64,000 nucleotides of DNA from Chromobacterium paludis (lineage in GTDB: Bacteria > Pseudomonadota > Gammaproteobacteria > Burkholderiales > Chromobacteriaceae). The DNA lies in assembly GCF_008275125.1 (NCBI RefSeq), contig NZ_CP043473.1, positions 744,001 through 808,000 of the forward strand. The letters are read 5' to 3'. Made by a program: the position numbers and the translations under genes. Shown here piece by piece: positions 40,625-50,353 of this stretch (the stretch's first letter is position 1; every line of letters starts with the position of its first letter). A model generated the notes under the pieces. That model worked only from the letters and a program-made list of their open reading frames with translations, searched no databases and was not told the DNA's origin.

Positions 40625-42802
40625 ATGACTACCGCAAGCGGAATGTCCCGCCGCGCCTTCCTCAAGGCCGGCGGCGCGATGGGCGGCGCCTTGTGCCTGG
40701 GCTTCGTGTTGAGCGAGGGCGGGCGGCGCGCCGAGGCGGCGGAGGCCAAGTCCGCCATTCCTTCGCCCAACGCCTTCGTGCGCATCGAGCGCGACGGCGG
40801 CGTCACCATCGTCAGCAATAAATCCGAGATGGGGCAGGGCATCTACACCTCGCTGGCCATGCTGATCGCCGAGGAGCTGGCCTGCGAGTGGGGTCGGGTC
40901 AAAGTGGTGTCGGCGCCGGCGGCGCCCGTCTATGTCCATACCGCCTTCCATATCCAGATCACCGGGGGCAGCACCAGCACGCTGTCCAGCTATGACCAGT
41001 ACCGCAAGATAGGCGCCGCCGCGCGCGACATGCTGATATCCGCCGCCGCGCAGCGCTGGGGCGTGCCGGCGTCGCAATGCCGCGCCGAGAACGGCCGCGT
41101 GTTCAACCAGGCCAACGCCGCCAGCCTGGGCTACGGCGAGCTGACCGAGGCCGCCGCCAAGCTGCCGGTGCCGGATGCGGTGGCGCTGACGCCGCGCCAT
41201 CGCTGGCGGCTGCTGGGCACGCGCGTGCACCGGCTGGACGGGCCGGAGAAGCTGGACGGCCGCGCGCAGTTTTCCCTGGATGTGCGCCTGCCCGGCATGC
41301 TGACCGCGCTGGTCAAGCGCTGCCCCGGCGGCTATGGCGGCAAGCCCAAGGGCTTCAACGCCGAAGCGGCCAAGGCCGTGCCCGGCGTCAAGGACGTGTT
41401 CGCCGTCAGCAACGGCGTGGCGGTGCTGGCCGACGGCTTCTGGCCGGCCAAGAAGGCGCGCGACTTGCTGGAGGTCGAGTGGGAGCGCGGGCCGAACGCC
41501 GGCCTGGATTCGGCCAAGCTGCGCGCGGACTACCGCGCGGCCGCCGCCCAGCCGGGCCAGGCCTACCGCAGCGAGGGCGACGCGGCGGCGGCGCTGGGCC
41601 ATGCCGCCAAGAAGCTGGAAGCCTGGTACGAGGTGCCGTATCTGGCGCACGCGCCGATGGAGCCGCTCAATTGCGTGGTCTGGCTCAAGCCCGGCAGCTG
41701 CGAAATCTGGAGCGGCACCCAGTCGCAAACCATAGACGCCGGCACGGCGGCGGCGATGGCGGGGCTGAAGCCGGAGCAGGTGTCGCTGCACACCACCTTC
41801 CTGGGCGGCGGCTTCGGCCGGCGCGCGGTGCCTACGGGCGCGGACTGGCTGAAGGAGGCGATGGAAGTGGCCAGGCATCATGGCCAGGGCGCGCCGATCA
41901 AGCTGGTATGGACGCGGGACGACGATCTGGCCGGCGCCTATTACCGGCCGATGTGGCTGGACCGGGTGCGCGGCGGCATAGGCAAGGACGGCAAGCCGGT
42001 GGCCTGGCTGCAGACCGGCGTCGGCCAGTCCATCATTGCCGGCACGCCGTTCGCACCGATGATGATCAAGAACGGCATAGACGCGGTGTCGGTGGAGGGC
42101 ACGGCCGACATGCCTTACGCGCTGCCGGCCGTCCAGCTGGACCTGCACACGCCGCAAAGCGCCTTGCCGGTGCTGTGGTGGCGTTCGGTGGGCCATTCGC
42201 ACAGCGCTTTCGCCAAGGAAAGCTTCATCGACGAGCTGGCGCGGCTGGCCAGGCGAGACCCGGTGGCGTATCGGCTGGCCTTGCTGGACAACGCCCCGCG
42301 CGAGCAGGCCGTGCTGCGCGAGGCGGCGCGCATGGCCGGCTGGGGGCGCAAGCTGCCCAAGGGCCATGGTTTGGGCGTGGCGGTGCACAGCTCCTTCGGC
42401 TCCCACATCGCCCAGGTGGTGCAGGTGGCGGTCAAGGGCAAGGAGCTGAAGGTGGAGCAGGTGTGGTGCGCGGTGGATTGCGGCGTGGTGGTCAATCCTG
42501 ACCAGGTGGCGGCGCAGATGCAGGGCGCCATCATGTTCGGCCTGTCGGCGGCCTTGTCCGGGGAGATCACCTTCAAGGACGGCGAGGTCGAGCAGAAGAA
42601 CTTCGACGGCTATCCCATCGTGCGCCTATACCAGGCGCCCAAGGTGGAGGTGTCCATCCTCGCCAGCGACGAAGCGCCCGGCGGCACCGGCGAGCCGGCC
42701 GTGCCGCCGGTGGCGCCGGCCCTGGCCAACGCCATCCACGCCGCCAGCGGCAAGCGGCTGCGCGAGCTGCCGCTGAGCCGGCAGGGCTATGTCGCGGTGT
42801 GA
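40625..42802 (+). CDS. Molybdopterin-binding catalytic subunit, Tat-exported (IorB-like)
   Basis: This 725-residue large subunit of a xanthine-oxidase-family molybdenum hydroxylase starts with a twin-arginine signal (SRRAFLKAGGAMGGALCLGF), so the enzyme likely works in the periplasm, with the Fe-S subunit carried along. Catalytic-domain segments include SNKSEMGQGIYTSLA, TTFLGGGFGRRAVPTGAD and the C-terminal GEPAVPPVAPALANAI, in which the glutamate is the conserved base. Substrates of the family are aldehydes and N-heterocycles; this one is unknown. It lies ten bp after the small subunit. No cytochrome subunit gene is visible beside it. Confidence 0.92.
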   Translation: MTTASGMSRRAFLKAGGAMGGALCLGFVLSEGGRRAEAAEAKSAIPSPNAFVRIERDGGVTIVSNKSEMGQGIYTSLAMLIAEELACEWGRVKVVSAPAAPVYVHTAFHIQITGGSTSTLSSYDQYRKIGAAARDMLISAAAQRWGVPASQCRAENGRVFNQANAASLGYGELTEAAAKLPVPDAVALTPRHRWRLLGTRVHRLDGPEKLDGRAQFSLDVRLPGMLTALVKRCPGGYGGKPKGFNAEAAKAVPGVKDVFAVSNGVAVLADGFWPAKKARDLLEVEWERGPNAGLDSAKLRADYRAAAAQPGQAYRSEGDAAAALGHAAKKLEAWYEVPYLAHAPMEPLNCVVWLKPGSCEIWSGTQSQTIDAGTAAAMAGLKPEQVSLHTTFLGGGFGRRAVPTGADWLKEAMEVARHHGQGAPIKLVWTRDDDLAGAYYRPMWLDRVRGGIGKDGKPVAWLQTGVGQSIIAGTPFAPMMIKNGIDAVSVEGTADMPYALPAVQLDLHTPQSALPVLWWRSVGHSHSAFAKESFIDELARLARRDPVAYRLALLDNAPREQAVLREAARMAGWGRKLPKGHGLGVAVHSSFGSHIAQVVQVAVKGKELKVEQVWCAVDCGVVVNPDQVAAQMQGAIMFGLSAALSGEITFKDGEVEQKNFDGYPIVRLYQAPKVEVSILASDEAPGGTGEPAVPPVAPALANAIHAASGKRLRELPLSRQGYVAV

Positions 42803-42809
42803 GGCGGCG

Positions 42810-43796
42810 ATGCGCGGCAACGACGAGGAAGTGCTGAGCCAGGCGGTGGCCTGGCTGGAAGGCGGCCGCCGCGCCGCCTTGCTGACGGTGCTGGGCACTT
42901 ACGGCGCCAGCCCCCGGCCGCCGGGCGCCATGGCGCTGATCCGCGACGACGGCGCGATTTTCGGCTCGGTATCCGGCGGCTGCGTGGAGGATGACTTGCG
43001 GCGCGAGATCGCCGGCGGCGGTTTTTTCGACGATGACGGCGCGGCGCGGCTGCGCAGCTTCGGCCTGAGCGTGGAGGAGCGGCAGCGCTACCGGCTGCCC
43101 TGCGGCAACAGCCTGCGCGTGGCGGTGGAGGCGCGGCCCGACCCCGTCCAACTGGCCATCCTGTTGCAAGCGCTGCGCGAGCGGCGCGCGCTGTGGCGGC
43201 ATGTGCGCTACCGCGACGGCGGGTCCCGCTTGTCCGAAGATGGCCCGGCCGGCGAGTTCGCCGAGGACGCGGACGGCTTCAGCGTCTTGCTTGGGCCGCG
43301 CTGGCGGTTGCTGATCATCGGCGGCTCGGAGCTCGGCCGCTACCTGGCGCAGATCGCGCTGACGCTGGATTACGCGGTGACGGTGTGCGAGCCGCGCGAG
43401 GAATACCGCCAGGGTTGGGACCTGCCAGGCGCGACGTTGTCGGCGGAGATGCCGGACGATCTGGTGCTGGCCTTCGGCTGCGACGCGCGGGCCGCAGTGG
43501 TGGCGGTGACGCACGACCCCAAGCTGGACGACCTGGCGCTGATGGAGGCGCTGAAGCTGCCTTGCCTGTATGTGGGCGCGCTGGGCTCCGCCGCCACCAC
43601 GCTGAAGCGCAAGGCGAGGCTGGGCCAACACTTTGGCCTGACGCCGGCGCAGCTGGCGCGGCTGCATGGCCCGGTGGGGCTGGCGATAGGCTCGCGCACG
43701 CCGGCGGAGATCGCCGTTTCCATCGCTGCCGAACTGGTGGCCTGCCGCAGCGCCTTGCTGCGCGCGGAGGCCGCGCAGGCGGCCTGCCCGACATGA
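42810..43796 (+). CDS. XdhC-family Moco insertion/maturation protein
   Basis: This protein of about 328 residues has an N-terminal XdhC domain (GTYGASPRPPGAMALI, SVSGGCVEDDL) and a C-terminal Rossmann domain (LLIIGGSELGRYLAQIA). The far end YVGALGSAATTLKRKARL and IGSRTPAEIAVSIAAEL are family hallmarks. It binds and sulphurates the molybdenum cofactor for the adjacent hydroxylase. An ATG 21 bases earlier overlaps the IorB-like gene; the later ATG is preferred because GTGAGG is well spaced before it. Its stop overlaps the next start (ATGA). Confidence 0.9.
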   Translation: MRGNDEEVLSQAVAWLEGGRRAALLTVLGTYGASPRPPGAMALIRDDGAIFGSVSGGCVEDDLRREIAGGGFFDDDGAARLRSFGLSVEERQRYRLPCGNSLRVAVEARPDPVQLAILLQALRERRALWRHVRYRDGGSRLSEDGPAGEFAEDADGFSVLLGPRWRLLIIGGSELGRYLAQIALTLDYAVTVCEPREEYRQGWDLPGATLSAEMPDDLVLAFGCDARAAVVAVTHDPKLDDLALMEALKLPCLYVGALGSAATTLKRKARLGQHFGLTPAQLARLHGPVGLAIGSRTPAEIAVSIAAELVACRSALLRAEAAQAACPT

Positions 43797-44386
43797 TAGC
43801 CGGCGTGGTGCTGGCGGCCGGCGGCGGCAGCCGCTTCGGCTCGGACAAGCGCCAGGCGCGGCTGCCTGACGGCCGCAGCCTGCTGGAGGCCAGCCTGTCG
43901 GCCTTCGTCGGCCAGCTGGACGCCGTGGCGCTGGTATTGCCGCCGGACGACGCCTTCGGCCTGGCGCTGTGCGTCCGATACGGCTTGCAGCCGCTGCCCT
44001 GCGCGCTGAACCGCGCCGGCATGGGCCATTCTCTGGCCTGCGGCGCGGCCTGGGCGCTGACGCTGGCGGATTGCCGCGGCATCGTGCTGGGCCTGGGCGA
44101 CATGCCGGCGGTGCGGCCGCACACGGTCAGCCAGGTAGCGGCCGCCCTGTGGCAAAACAAGCCGGTGCTGCCCTGCCATGACGGCCGGGCCGGGCATCCG
44201 CGCGGCCTTCCGTCATCCTGTCTGGCCGGCCTGCTGGACCTGAGCGGCGACGCCGGCGCGCGAGACGCAGTGGACTGGGGCCAGGCGGTGCGGCTGGCGC
44301 TGGATGATCCCGGCGTGTTGCTGGATATCGACCGGGCAGAGGATTTGCAGGTCTTGGCAAGCTGGCAGGCGGCGGCAGACCGGTAA
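43793..44386 (+). CDS. MocA-like molybdenum cofactor cytidylyltransferase
   Basis: This 197-residue NTP-transferase-fold protein has the nucleotide motif VVLAAGGGSRFGSDKRQA at the N terminus, then GMGHSLACGAAW, the metal-binding LGLGDMPAV and GHPRGLPSSCL. MocA makes the cytosine dinucleotide form of Moco used by xanthine-oxidase-type enzymes, whereas MobA makes the guanine form. The operon context with an IorAB-like hydroxylase favours MocA. It overlaps xdhC by four bases, so translation is likely coupled. Confidence 0.9.
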   Translation: MIAGVVLAAGGGSRFGSDKRQARLPDGRSLLEASLSAFVGQLDAVALVLPPDDAFGLALCVRYGLQPLPCALNRAGMGHSLACGAAWALTLADCRGIVLGLGDMPAVRPHTVSQVAAALWQNKPVLPCHDGRAGHPRGLPSSCLAGLLDLSGDAGARDAVDWGQAVRLALDDPGVLLDIDRAEDLQVLASWQAAADR

Positions 44387-44553
44387 GGCCGGGGCTGGCG
44401 ATGAGCCGCGTCTCACGCCCCGCCGCGTAGACACGGACAGTCGCAGCGGCAAGGCAAGGACGCGCAAGGCGGGATCAGGTGGTAAGTACAATTGCCTACG
44501 CTTGGTCTGCCGCCCTTCTATAGTGAATTGTTCTGATGCGTGAGGGGATGGCT

Positions 44554-46452
44554 ATGCGGGCTAGGTTGCGGATCGCCCACAAGCTGGTGCTGTTGATCGC
44601 GCCCCTGGTGCTGGCGCTGCTGGTGGTGGCGGTCGGCTATGTCTGGCATCAGCGGCAGTTGCTGCGCGAGCTGGAGGGGGATCAGACCCTGACGGACAAT
44701 ATCGCGCTGGCGGGCGAGCTGATCCATCAACTGCAAATCGAGCGCGGCCTCAGCTATGGCTATCTGAGCCTGCACCAGCAAGCCTTGCCGCCGCAGCTGA
44801 ATCAGGCGCGGTCGGCGGCCGATGACGCGCTGGCGCGGCTGGCCGCTCAATCCCGGACCGACATGTCCGACGATCTGCGCGCCTATCTGGACGGAAATCT
44901 GCCGCAGAAGGCCGCGCTGGTCGAGTTGCGGCGCGACATTGATGCCCGCCATGTCTCGCCCGACCCCTCGTTCCGCCGCTATTCCGCCATGATAGAAAGC
45001 CTGTCCAGCATCGTCGCGCTGTTCCATGCGCACACGCAGCGCGTGCAGGCGCTGGTGCTGCAATGGTCGGCGGTGAATTGCCAGAAGGAATATACCGGCC
45101 GCGCGCGCGGCCTGATTGCCGGGGTATTGACCGTGGGCAGCTTCACCATCACCAATTTCCGTCAGGTCAGCGGCGCGGTGTCGCAGGAGGCGCTGTGCCG
45201 GTCGCAGTACCGGCAGTACGGCGGCGACGAGGCGCTGCTCAACGGCGCGATGGCGCGCTCGCGCGCTTTTGAGCTGGCGCGCGACGCGGTGCTGGCGCGC
45301 GGCGCCGGCGCCATGCAGAGCGAGCGGCCGGACGAATGGTTCCAGGTGTCAAGCATGCGGGTGGACGCCTTGCTGGAGGTGCAACAGACCATTCTGGGCG
45401 AGATACGCCGCCTGGTGGCGGAGCAGGCGGCTTCCGCGCGGCTGAACGGCTATCTGGTGCTGCTGGGCTTGCTGTTGCTGCTGCTGCCGGTGTCGCTGGC
45501 GCTGATGGCGGGACGCGACCTGATCCGCACGCTGGGGGCCGAGCCGGACGAGGTGGCGCAGGGCATGCGCGAGCTGTCGGCGGGCAGGCTGGACTTTTAC
45601 CTGCCGCTGCGCGCGGGCGATACGCACAGCCTGGCTTCCCATATCCGCCAGATGGGAGACAAGCTCTCCGGCGTGATCATGCAGGTGAAGGAGGACGCCG
45701 ACGCGGTGGCCAATGCGTCGACGGAATTGAATTCGGCTTCGCAAGGCCTGTCGCAGGGCGCGGCGCGCGCCTCGGCCGACGTGGAGGACACCACCAGCGC
45801 GGTGGACGATATCGCCGGCTGCATGGTGAGCATGGCGGGCGACGCCAACCATGCCGGCGTGATGGCCGACACCGCCAGCGGACAGGCGGCCGAGGGCAAC
45901 CGCGTGGTGCAGCAGACGATAGCGGCCATGCACCAGATCGCCAAGCGCACCGACATCATCGACGACATCGCCTACCAGACCAATCTTTTGGCGCTCAACG
46001 CGGCCATCGAGGCGGCACGGGCGGGCGAGCACGGCAAAGGCTTCGCCGTGGTGGCGGACGAGGTGCGCAAGCTGGCGCGGCGCAGCCAGGCCGCGGCGCA
46101 GGAAATAGGCCAGGTGGCCATCAGCAGCGTGCAGCTGGCCGAGAGCGCGGGCCAGCAGCTCAGCGACATCGTCGACTCCAGCCGCAAGACCCTGGAGCTG
46201 GTGCGCGGAATTTCCAGCGAGGCGACGCTGCAGGCGCAGCGCGTGGGCAATATCAACCAGGCCATGCAGCGGCTCAATCAGCTATCGCAAGGCAATGCCG
46301 CGGCCAGCGAGGAGCTGTCGGCGGCGGCGCAGGAGGTGGCGATGCGCGCCGACAGCCTGCGCCGGCAGATGCAGTACTTTCAGCAGGGGCCGTCGGCCGA
46401 CGAAAACGAAACGGCCCCGCCGGAGGCGGAGCCGTTCGACCGTTTCGAGTGA
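44554..46452 (+). CDS. Methyl-accepting chemotaxis protein with NIT sensor domain
   Basis: This chemoreceptor of about 632 residues has a first membrane span ([20 protein letters not shown]). A large periplasmic NIT domain follows, recognisable by [17 protein letters not shown] and [20 protein letters not shown] domains are associated with nitrate/nitrite sensing. Then come a second span ([20 protein letters not shown]), a HAMP domain and a canonical signalling domain with tip [20 protein letters not shown] and [17 protein letters not shown]. The ATG preceded by GAGGGG at six bases is preferred over two earlier in-frame ATGs. No CheR-tethering pentapeptide is obvious at the C terminus, which ends in an acidic stretch. 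Confidence 0.92.
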   Translation: MRARLRIAHKLVLLIAPLVLALLVVAVGYVWHQRQLLRELEGDQTLTDNIALAGELIHQLQIERGLSYGYLSLHQQALPPQLNQARSAADDALARLAAQSRTDMSDDLRAYLDGNLPQKAALVELRRDIDARHVSPDPSFRRYSAMIESLSSIVALFHAHTQRVQALVLQWSAVNCQKEYTGRARGLIAGVLTVGSFTITNFRQVSGAVSQEALCRSQYRQYGGDEALLNGAMARSRAFELARDAVLARGAGAMQSERPDEWFQVSSMRVDALLEVQQTILGEIRRLVAEQAASARLNGYLVLLGLLLLLLPVSLALMAGRDLIRTLGAEPDEVAQGMRELSAGRLDFYLPLRAGDTHSLASHIRQMGDKLSGVIMQVKEDADAVANASTELNSASQGLSQGAARASADVEDTTSAVDDIAGCMVSMAGDANHAGVMADTASGQAAEGNRVVQQTIAAMHQIAKRTDIIDDIAYQTNLLALNAAIEAARAGEHGKGFAVVADEVRKLARRSQAAAQEIGQVAISSVQLAESAGQQLSDIVDSSRKTLELVRGISSEATLQAQRVGNINQAMQRLNQLSQGNAAASEELSAAAQEVAMRADSLRRQMQYFQQGPSADENETAPPEAEPFDRFE

Positions 46453-46459
46453 GCGCGGA

Positions 46460-47464
46460 TCAGCGCACTTCGCGCAGATCGTCGCGCGCGATCTTCAGGC
46501 GCACTTGCGTGCCGCTGCTCAGCAGGTCGGCCGCGTTGCGGTTCAGCCTGTCCACTTGCAGCGTGGCGCCGTGCGCCTCCACCTGGTAGCGGACCACATT
46601 GCCCAGCAGCTGGTGCTGGCGGATCACCGCCGGCAGGGAGCCGTCGGCATGGTCGTCATGGTTCAGCAGCTGCACCGATTCCGGCCGGATGGCCAGATGG
46701 CCCTGGATCTCCATGCCCAGCAGCGCGTGGCTTTGCTGCGCCGTCAGCAGATTGTAGTTGCCCATGAAGCGGGCGACGAACTCGGTGGCCGGCTGGGTGT
46801 AGATGATCTCGGCCGCGCCCTCCTGCTCCACCTTGCCCTGGTTCATCACGAAGATGCGGTCTGACAGGGTCAGCGCCTCTTCCTGGTCGTGGGTGACGAA
46901 GACCGTGGTCAGGCCCAGGCGGCGCTGGATGTCGCGGATCTGCTCGCGCAGGTTCTTGCGGATGCGCGCGTCCAGCGCGGACAAGGGCTCGTCCAGCAGC
47001 AAGAGGCACGGCTCCACCACCAGGGCGCGGGCCAGGGCCACGCGCTGGCGCTGGCCGCCGGACAACTGGTGCGGGAAGTGCTTCTCGCGGCCGTTCAGCT
47101 CCACCAGCGCGATGACCTCTCCCACCTTGCGGCGGATGTCGTCGGCGCTGCGCTTCTGCATTTTCAGGCCGAAGGCGATGTTGTCGACCACGTTCATGTT
47201 CGGGAACAGCGCGTAGCTCTGGAACACCATGCCGATGCCGCGTTTTTGCGGCGACTGGTGGGTGATGTCGTCGCCGGCCAGGCGGATGGCGCCGCCGCTG
47301 GGCGTTTCGAAGCCGGCGATCATGCGCAGCACGGTGGTCTTGCCGCAGCCGGACGGGCCGAGGAAGGTGACGAATTCGCCGGCCTCCACTTGCATATTGA
47401 AATCATGGACCACGGCCTGCTGGCCGAAGCGCTTGTTCAGATGGTCGATTTGCAGAAATGCCAT
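46460..47464 (-). CDS. ABC transporter ATP-binding protein (polyamine/iron/phosphonate importer type)
   Basis: This 334-residue ATPase has Walker A FLGPSGCGKTTVLR, the Q-loop VFQSYALFPNMNV, the ABC signature LSGGQRQRVALARAL, Walker B CLLLLDEPLSALD and the H-loop TTVFVTHDQEEAL. A C-terminal TOBE-type domain follows (about 240-334). The length and TOBE domain match importers of the PotA/FbpC/PhnT group. It is last gene of a binding protein - permease - permease - ATPase operon read on the minus strand. Confidence 0.93.
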   Translation of the reverse strand: MAFLQIDHLNKRFGQQAVVHDFNMQVEAGEFVTFLGPSGCGKTTVLRMIAGFETPSGGAIRLAGDDITHQSPQKRGIGMVFQSYALFPNMNVVDNIAFGLKMQKRSADDIRRKVGEVIALVELNGREKHFPHQLSGGQRQRVALARALVVEPCLLLLDEPLSALDARIRKNLREQIRDIQRRLGLTTVFVTHDQEEALTLSDRIFVMNQGKVEQEGAAEIIYTQPATEFVARFMGNYNLLTAQQSHALLGMEIQGHLAIRPESVQLLNHDDHADGSLPAVIRQHQLLGNVVRYQVEAHGATLQVDRLNRNAADLLSSGTQVRLKIARDDLREVR

Positions 47465-47477
47465 GTTGAATTCCGTT

Positions 47478-48278
47478 TCAATGTTCGTCGGCGCCGAGGG
47501 CGGCGCGGTTGCGGCTGACTACTTGCATCAGGCCCATCGCGGCCCAGGTGACCAGGAAGGCGATGATGGCCAGCGCGGCCGGCTCATAGGCCCGATTGGC
47601 GCCGATCAGCTGCAGATAGGGGCCGAAAGCCGGGCGGGCCAGCAGGCTGGCCAGCGTGAACTCGCCGATCACGATGGCGAAGGTCAGGAAGGCGCCGGAC
47701 AGGATGGCGGTTTTCAGATTCGGGAAAATCACCAGACGCAGGATGTCGAACCAGCCGCTGCCCAGGCTTTGCGCCGCCTCGGTCAAGGAGCGCACGTCGA
47801 TGGCGGACAGGCCGGTATCCACCGAGCGGTACAGATAGGGCAGGGCCAGGGTGACGTAGCCGAACACCAGCAGCAGATCCGTGCCGCGCTCGCTGCCGGT
47901 GAAGGGCAGCCAGCCCGCGCTGCCGTACAGGCGCAGGTAGCCGAACACCAGCACGATGGCCGGGATCACCAGCGGCAGCAGGGTGATGAACTCGATCAGC
48001 GGCCGCAGCCTGGGCAGTTTCAGCTGCACCCAGAAGGCGGTGGGGACGACCAGCACGATGCCGACCAGGATGGTCAGCAGCGCCAGCAGGGCGGAGTAGC
48101 CGAAGCTGGACTGGAAGCCGGGATCGGCCAGCACCACCTTGTAGGCCTCGAAGCTGTAGCCCTCGCGCTTCATTTTCAGGCTGAACTCGAAAGTGGCGAT
48201 CAGCGGCAGCAGGAAGTAGCCGCTGCCCAGCAGGATGGCGAGCCAGGCGCCCAGGCGCGATGTGGTTTTGGTTTTCAT
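47478..48278 (-). CDS. ABC transporter permease, second subunit
   Basis: This 266-residue inner-membrane permease has six predicted spans. The EAA loop is visible as LTEAAQSLGSGWFDILRLVIFP (the SLG-G core near residue 175), which contacts the ATPase. It resembles PotC/PhnV-like subunits. Its start overlaps the end of the first permease gene by four bases, and the ATPase gene follows after 13 bp. Confidence 0.9.
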   Translation of the reverse strand: MKTKTTSRLGAWLAILLGSGYFLLPLIATFEFSLKMKREGYSFEAYKVVLADPGFQSSFGYSALLALLTILVGIVLVVPTAFWVQLKLPRLRPLIEFITLLPLVIPAIVLVFGYLRLYGSAGWLPFTGSERGTDLLLVFGYVTLALPYLYRSVDTGLSAIDVRSLTEAAQSLGSGWFDILRLVIFPNLKTAILSGAFLTFAIVIGEFTLASLLARPAFGPYLQLIGANRAYEPAALAIIAFLVTWAAMGLMQVVSRNRAALGADEH

Positions 48279-49186
48279 GCGGCCTCCTGGTGGCTGCGCT
48301 TGCGCAGCCAGATATAACCGGCGTTGGCGCTGCCGGTGATCAGCACCATGCCCAGCGCCAGCGCGTAGCCCAGGTTCTGGTCATGCAGCACGTCGCCGTG
48401 GATTTGCGCGTACAAGAGGATGGTCACGATATTGAGCGAGCTGCCGGTCAGCGCGTAGGCGGTGGCCACGGCGCCGAAGGCGTTGGCGAACAGCAAGAGC
48501 GCCGCGCCGGCCAGGCTGGGCCACAGCACCGGCAGCGCGATGTGGCGCCAGTAGGCGAAGCCGGAGCCGCCCAGGCTCTCGCAGGCTTCTCGCCATTCGT
48601 CCTTCAGACCCTCCACGGCCGGGGCGATGATCAGCACCATCAGCGGCACCTGGAAGTACAGATAGGTCAGGGTCAGGCCGGAGAAGCTGAGGATGGAGAA
48701 GCCGCTGGCGTACAGGTCGACATCCAGATACTTGCGCAGCAGCATGGTCACCAGGCCCATGCGACCCAGGGTGGACAGGAAGGCGAAGGCCAGCGGGATG
48801 CCGGCGAAGTTGGACGCGACGCCGGAGAAGGTGGTCAGGGTCGGCCGGATCCAGGCGGGCAGGCCGCCGCGGATGGCCGCCAGCGCCAACAGCAGGCCCA
48901 GCGCGGTGCCCAGCACGGCCGAGGCGGCGCTGATCTCAAGGCTGATCTTGTAAGCGCTGAGGATATTGTCGTCGAACAGGCGAATGATGTTGGCCAGCGT
49001 GAAATGGCCTTGCGCGTCCTGGAAGGCGCCCAGCATCAGCATGAGGGTGGGCAGCAGCAGGAACAGCAGGGCAAACAGCAAAAACGGCGCGACGCCCAGC
49101 CAGGACAGCAGTTCGGCGTGTTTGCCGCTGCTGGGGCTGGCTGCATGGGAAGAAGGTGTCGGCATGGACTCGGAAGAGGCGGACAT
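48275..49186 (-). CDS. ABC transporter permease, first subunit
   Basis: This 303-residue inner-membrane permease carries a polar, serine-rich N-terminal extension of about 25 residues before the first span (LGVAPFLLFALLFLLLP). About six spans follow and an EAA-type loop (EACESLGGSGFAYWRHIALP) near residue 205. It resembles PotB/PhnU subunits. Between it and the binding-protein gene sits a hairpin that could lower its expression relative to the binding protein. Confidence 0.9.
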   Translation of the reverse strand: MSASSESMPTPSSHAASPSSGKHAELLSWLGVAPFLLFALLFLLLPTLMLMLGAFQDAQGHFTLANIIRLFDDNILSAYKISLEISAASAVLGTALGLLLALAAIRGGLPAWIRPTLTTFSGVASNFAGIPLAFAFLSTLGRMGLVTMLLRKYLDVDLYASGFSILSFSGLTLTYLYFQVPLMVLIIAPAVEGLKDEWREACESLGGSGFAYWRHIALPVLWPSLAGAALLLFANAFGAVATAYALTGSSLNIVTILLYAQIHGDVLHDQNLGYALALGMVLITGSANAGYIWLRKRSHQEAA

Positions 49187-49208
49187 CGGGTTTCTCGTGC
49201 GAGGTAAA

Positions 49209-49229
49209 AGGGCCGCCTGCGGCGGCCCT
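49209..49229 (-). terminator. Intercistronic hairpin after the binding-protein gene
   Basis: A perfect 9-bp stem AGGGCCGCC / GGCGGCCCT with loop TGC, followed by four T residues on the minus strand. It is probably a partial terminator or mRNA-stabilising structure that favours excess binding protein. Confidence 0.6.
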
Positions 49230-49252
49230 GACGTGAGACGAATGAAGCGGTG

Positions 49253-50353
49253 TTACTTGACGCTGCTGCCCACTACGGCATCCCATTGCTTGGTGATGCC
49301 GGCCTTGTAGGCTTCCTGTTGCTCGATGCTCGGGAATACGGCCTTCTTGTAGGCGGACGCATCCGGCAGCTTGCTCAACAGCTCGGCCGGCACCTTCTTC
49401 TTGGCGGTCAGGTCGTTGAAGCGGATCGGGTGGCAGTAGCCCTTCAGCCAGGCCACTTGGCCTTCGTCGGAGAACAGGTATTCCATCCACAGCTTGGCGG
49501 CGTTCGGGTGCGGCGCGTAGGCGCTGATGCCCTGAGCGTAGACGCCGGCCACCACGCCGGACTTCGGCACGATCACGTCGACCTTGGGGTTGCCCTTCAG
49601 CGTGTCGCGGTCAGCCAGCGCGTTGTAGTCCCAGCGCACGATGATGGGGGTGGTGCCCTGGGCCAGCGAGGCGGCCTTGCCGATCACCGGCACGAAGTTG
49701 CCGTTCTTGTTCAGCTGCGAGAAGAACTTCAGGCCGGCGTCGGCGGACTTGCCCACATCGCCCTTGGCTTGGGACAGGCCGGCGGCGAACACGCCCTGGA
49801 TGGCCTGGTTGGCGGCGCGCGGGTCGCCTGCCAGGGCCACGGCGTTCTTGTATTCCGGCTTCAAGAGATCTGCCCAGTCGGCCGGGGCCTTGCTGATCAG
49901 GTCGCGGTTGACCTGGAAGGTCAGCACGCCGTAGTAGTCGCCGTACCAGAAGCCGTCCTTGTCCTTGACGTTGTCAGGAATGGTCTTCCAGGTGGAGACC
50001 TTGTACGGCTGCAGCAGGCCCTGGGCCTTGGCTTGCGGACCGAAGGACAGGCCGACGTCGATCACGTCCGGCGCCTGCGGGCCCTTGTTGTTCTTGTTGG
50101 CCTTGATGGCCTCCAGTTCGTCGGCGGAGCCGGCGTCCGGGTTTAGTTCGTTCACCTTGATGCCGTATTTGGCCTTGAAGCCGGCAATCACGTTGCCGTA
50201 GCCGCACCAGTCGTGCGGCAGGGCGATCACGGTCAGCTCGCCTTCCTTCTTGGCGGCCTGGACCAGCGCGTTCAGATTGGCGGCGGTGGCGGCGTTGCCG
50301 ATTACGGCCAGCGCGCCCGCTACGGCGATGTAGCTCAGCGTATTCTTCATCAT
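49253..50353 (-). CDS. ABC transporter periplasmic substrate-binding protein
   Basis: This 366-residue exported protein has a signal peptide ending near residue 23 (GNAATA, then ANLNALVQAAKKEGELTV). It is of the extracellular solute-binding family 1/6 type: ADELEAIKANKNNKGPQAPD, PDVIDVGLSFG, the hinge region WYGDYYGVLTFQVNRDLI, and NAAKLWMEYLFSDEGQVAWL. Relatives bind ferric iron, polyamines or 2-aminoethylphosphonate. No diagnostic tyrosine pair for iron could be confirmed by eye, so the ligand is left open. GGGGAGC precedes two adjacent ATGs. It is the first gene of the importer operon. Confidence 0.88.
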   Translation of the reverse strand: MMKNTLSYIAVAGALAVIGNAATAANLNALVQAAKKEGELTVIALPHDWCGYGNVIAGFKAKYGIKVNELNPDAGSADELEAIKANKNNKGPQAPDVIDVGLSFGPQAKAQGLLQPYKVSTWKTIPDNVKDKDGFWYGDYYGVLTFQVNRDLISKAPADWADLLKPEYKNAVALAGDPRAANQAIQGVFAAGLSQAKGDVGKSADAGLKFFSQLNKNGNFVPVIGKAASLAQGTTPIIVRWDYNALADRDTLKGNPKVDVIVPKSGVVAGVYAQGISAYAPHPNAAKLWMEYLFSDEGQVAWLKGYCHPIRFNDLTAKKKVPAELLSKLPDASAYKKAVFPSIEQQEAYKAGITKQWDAVVGSSVK

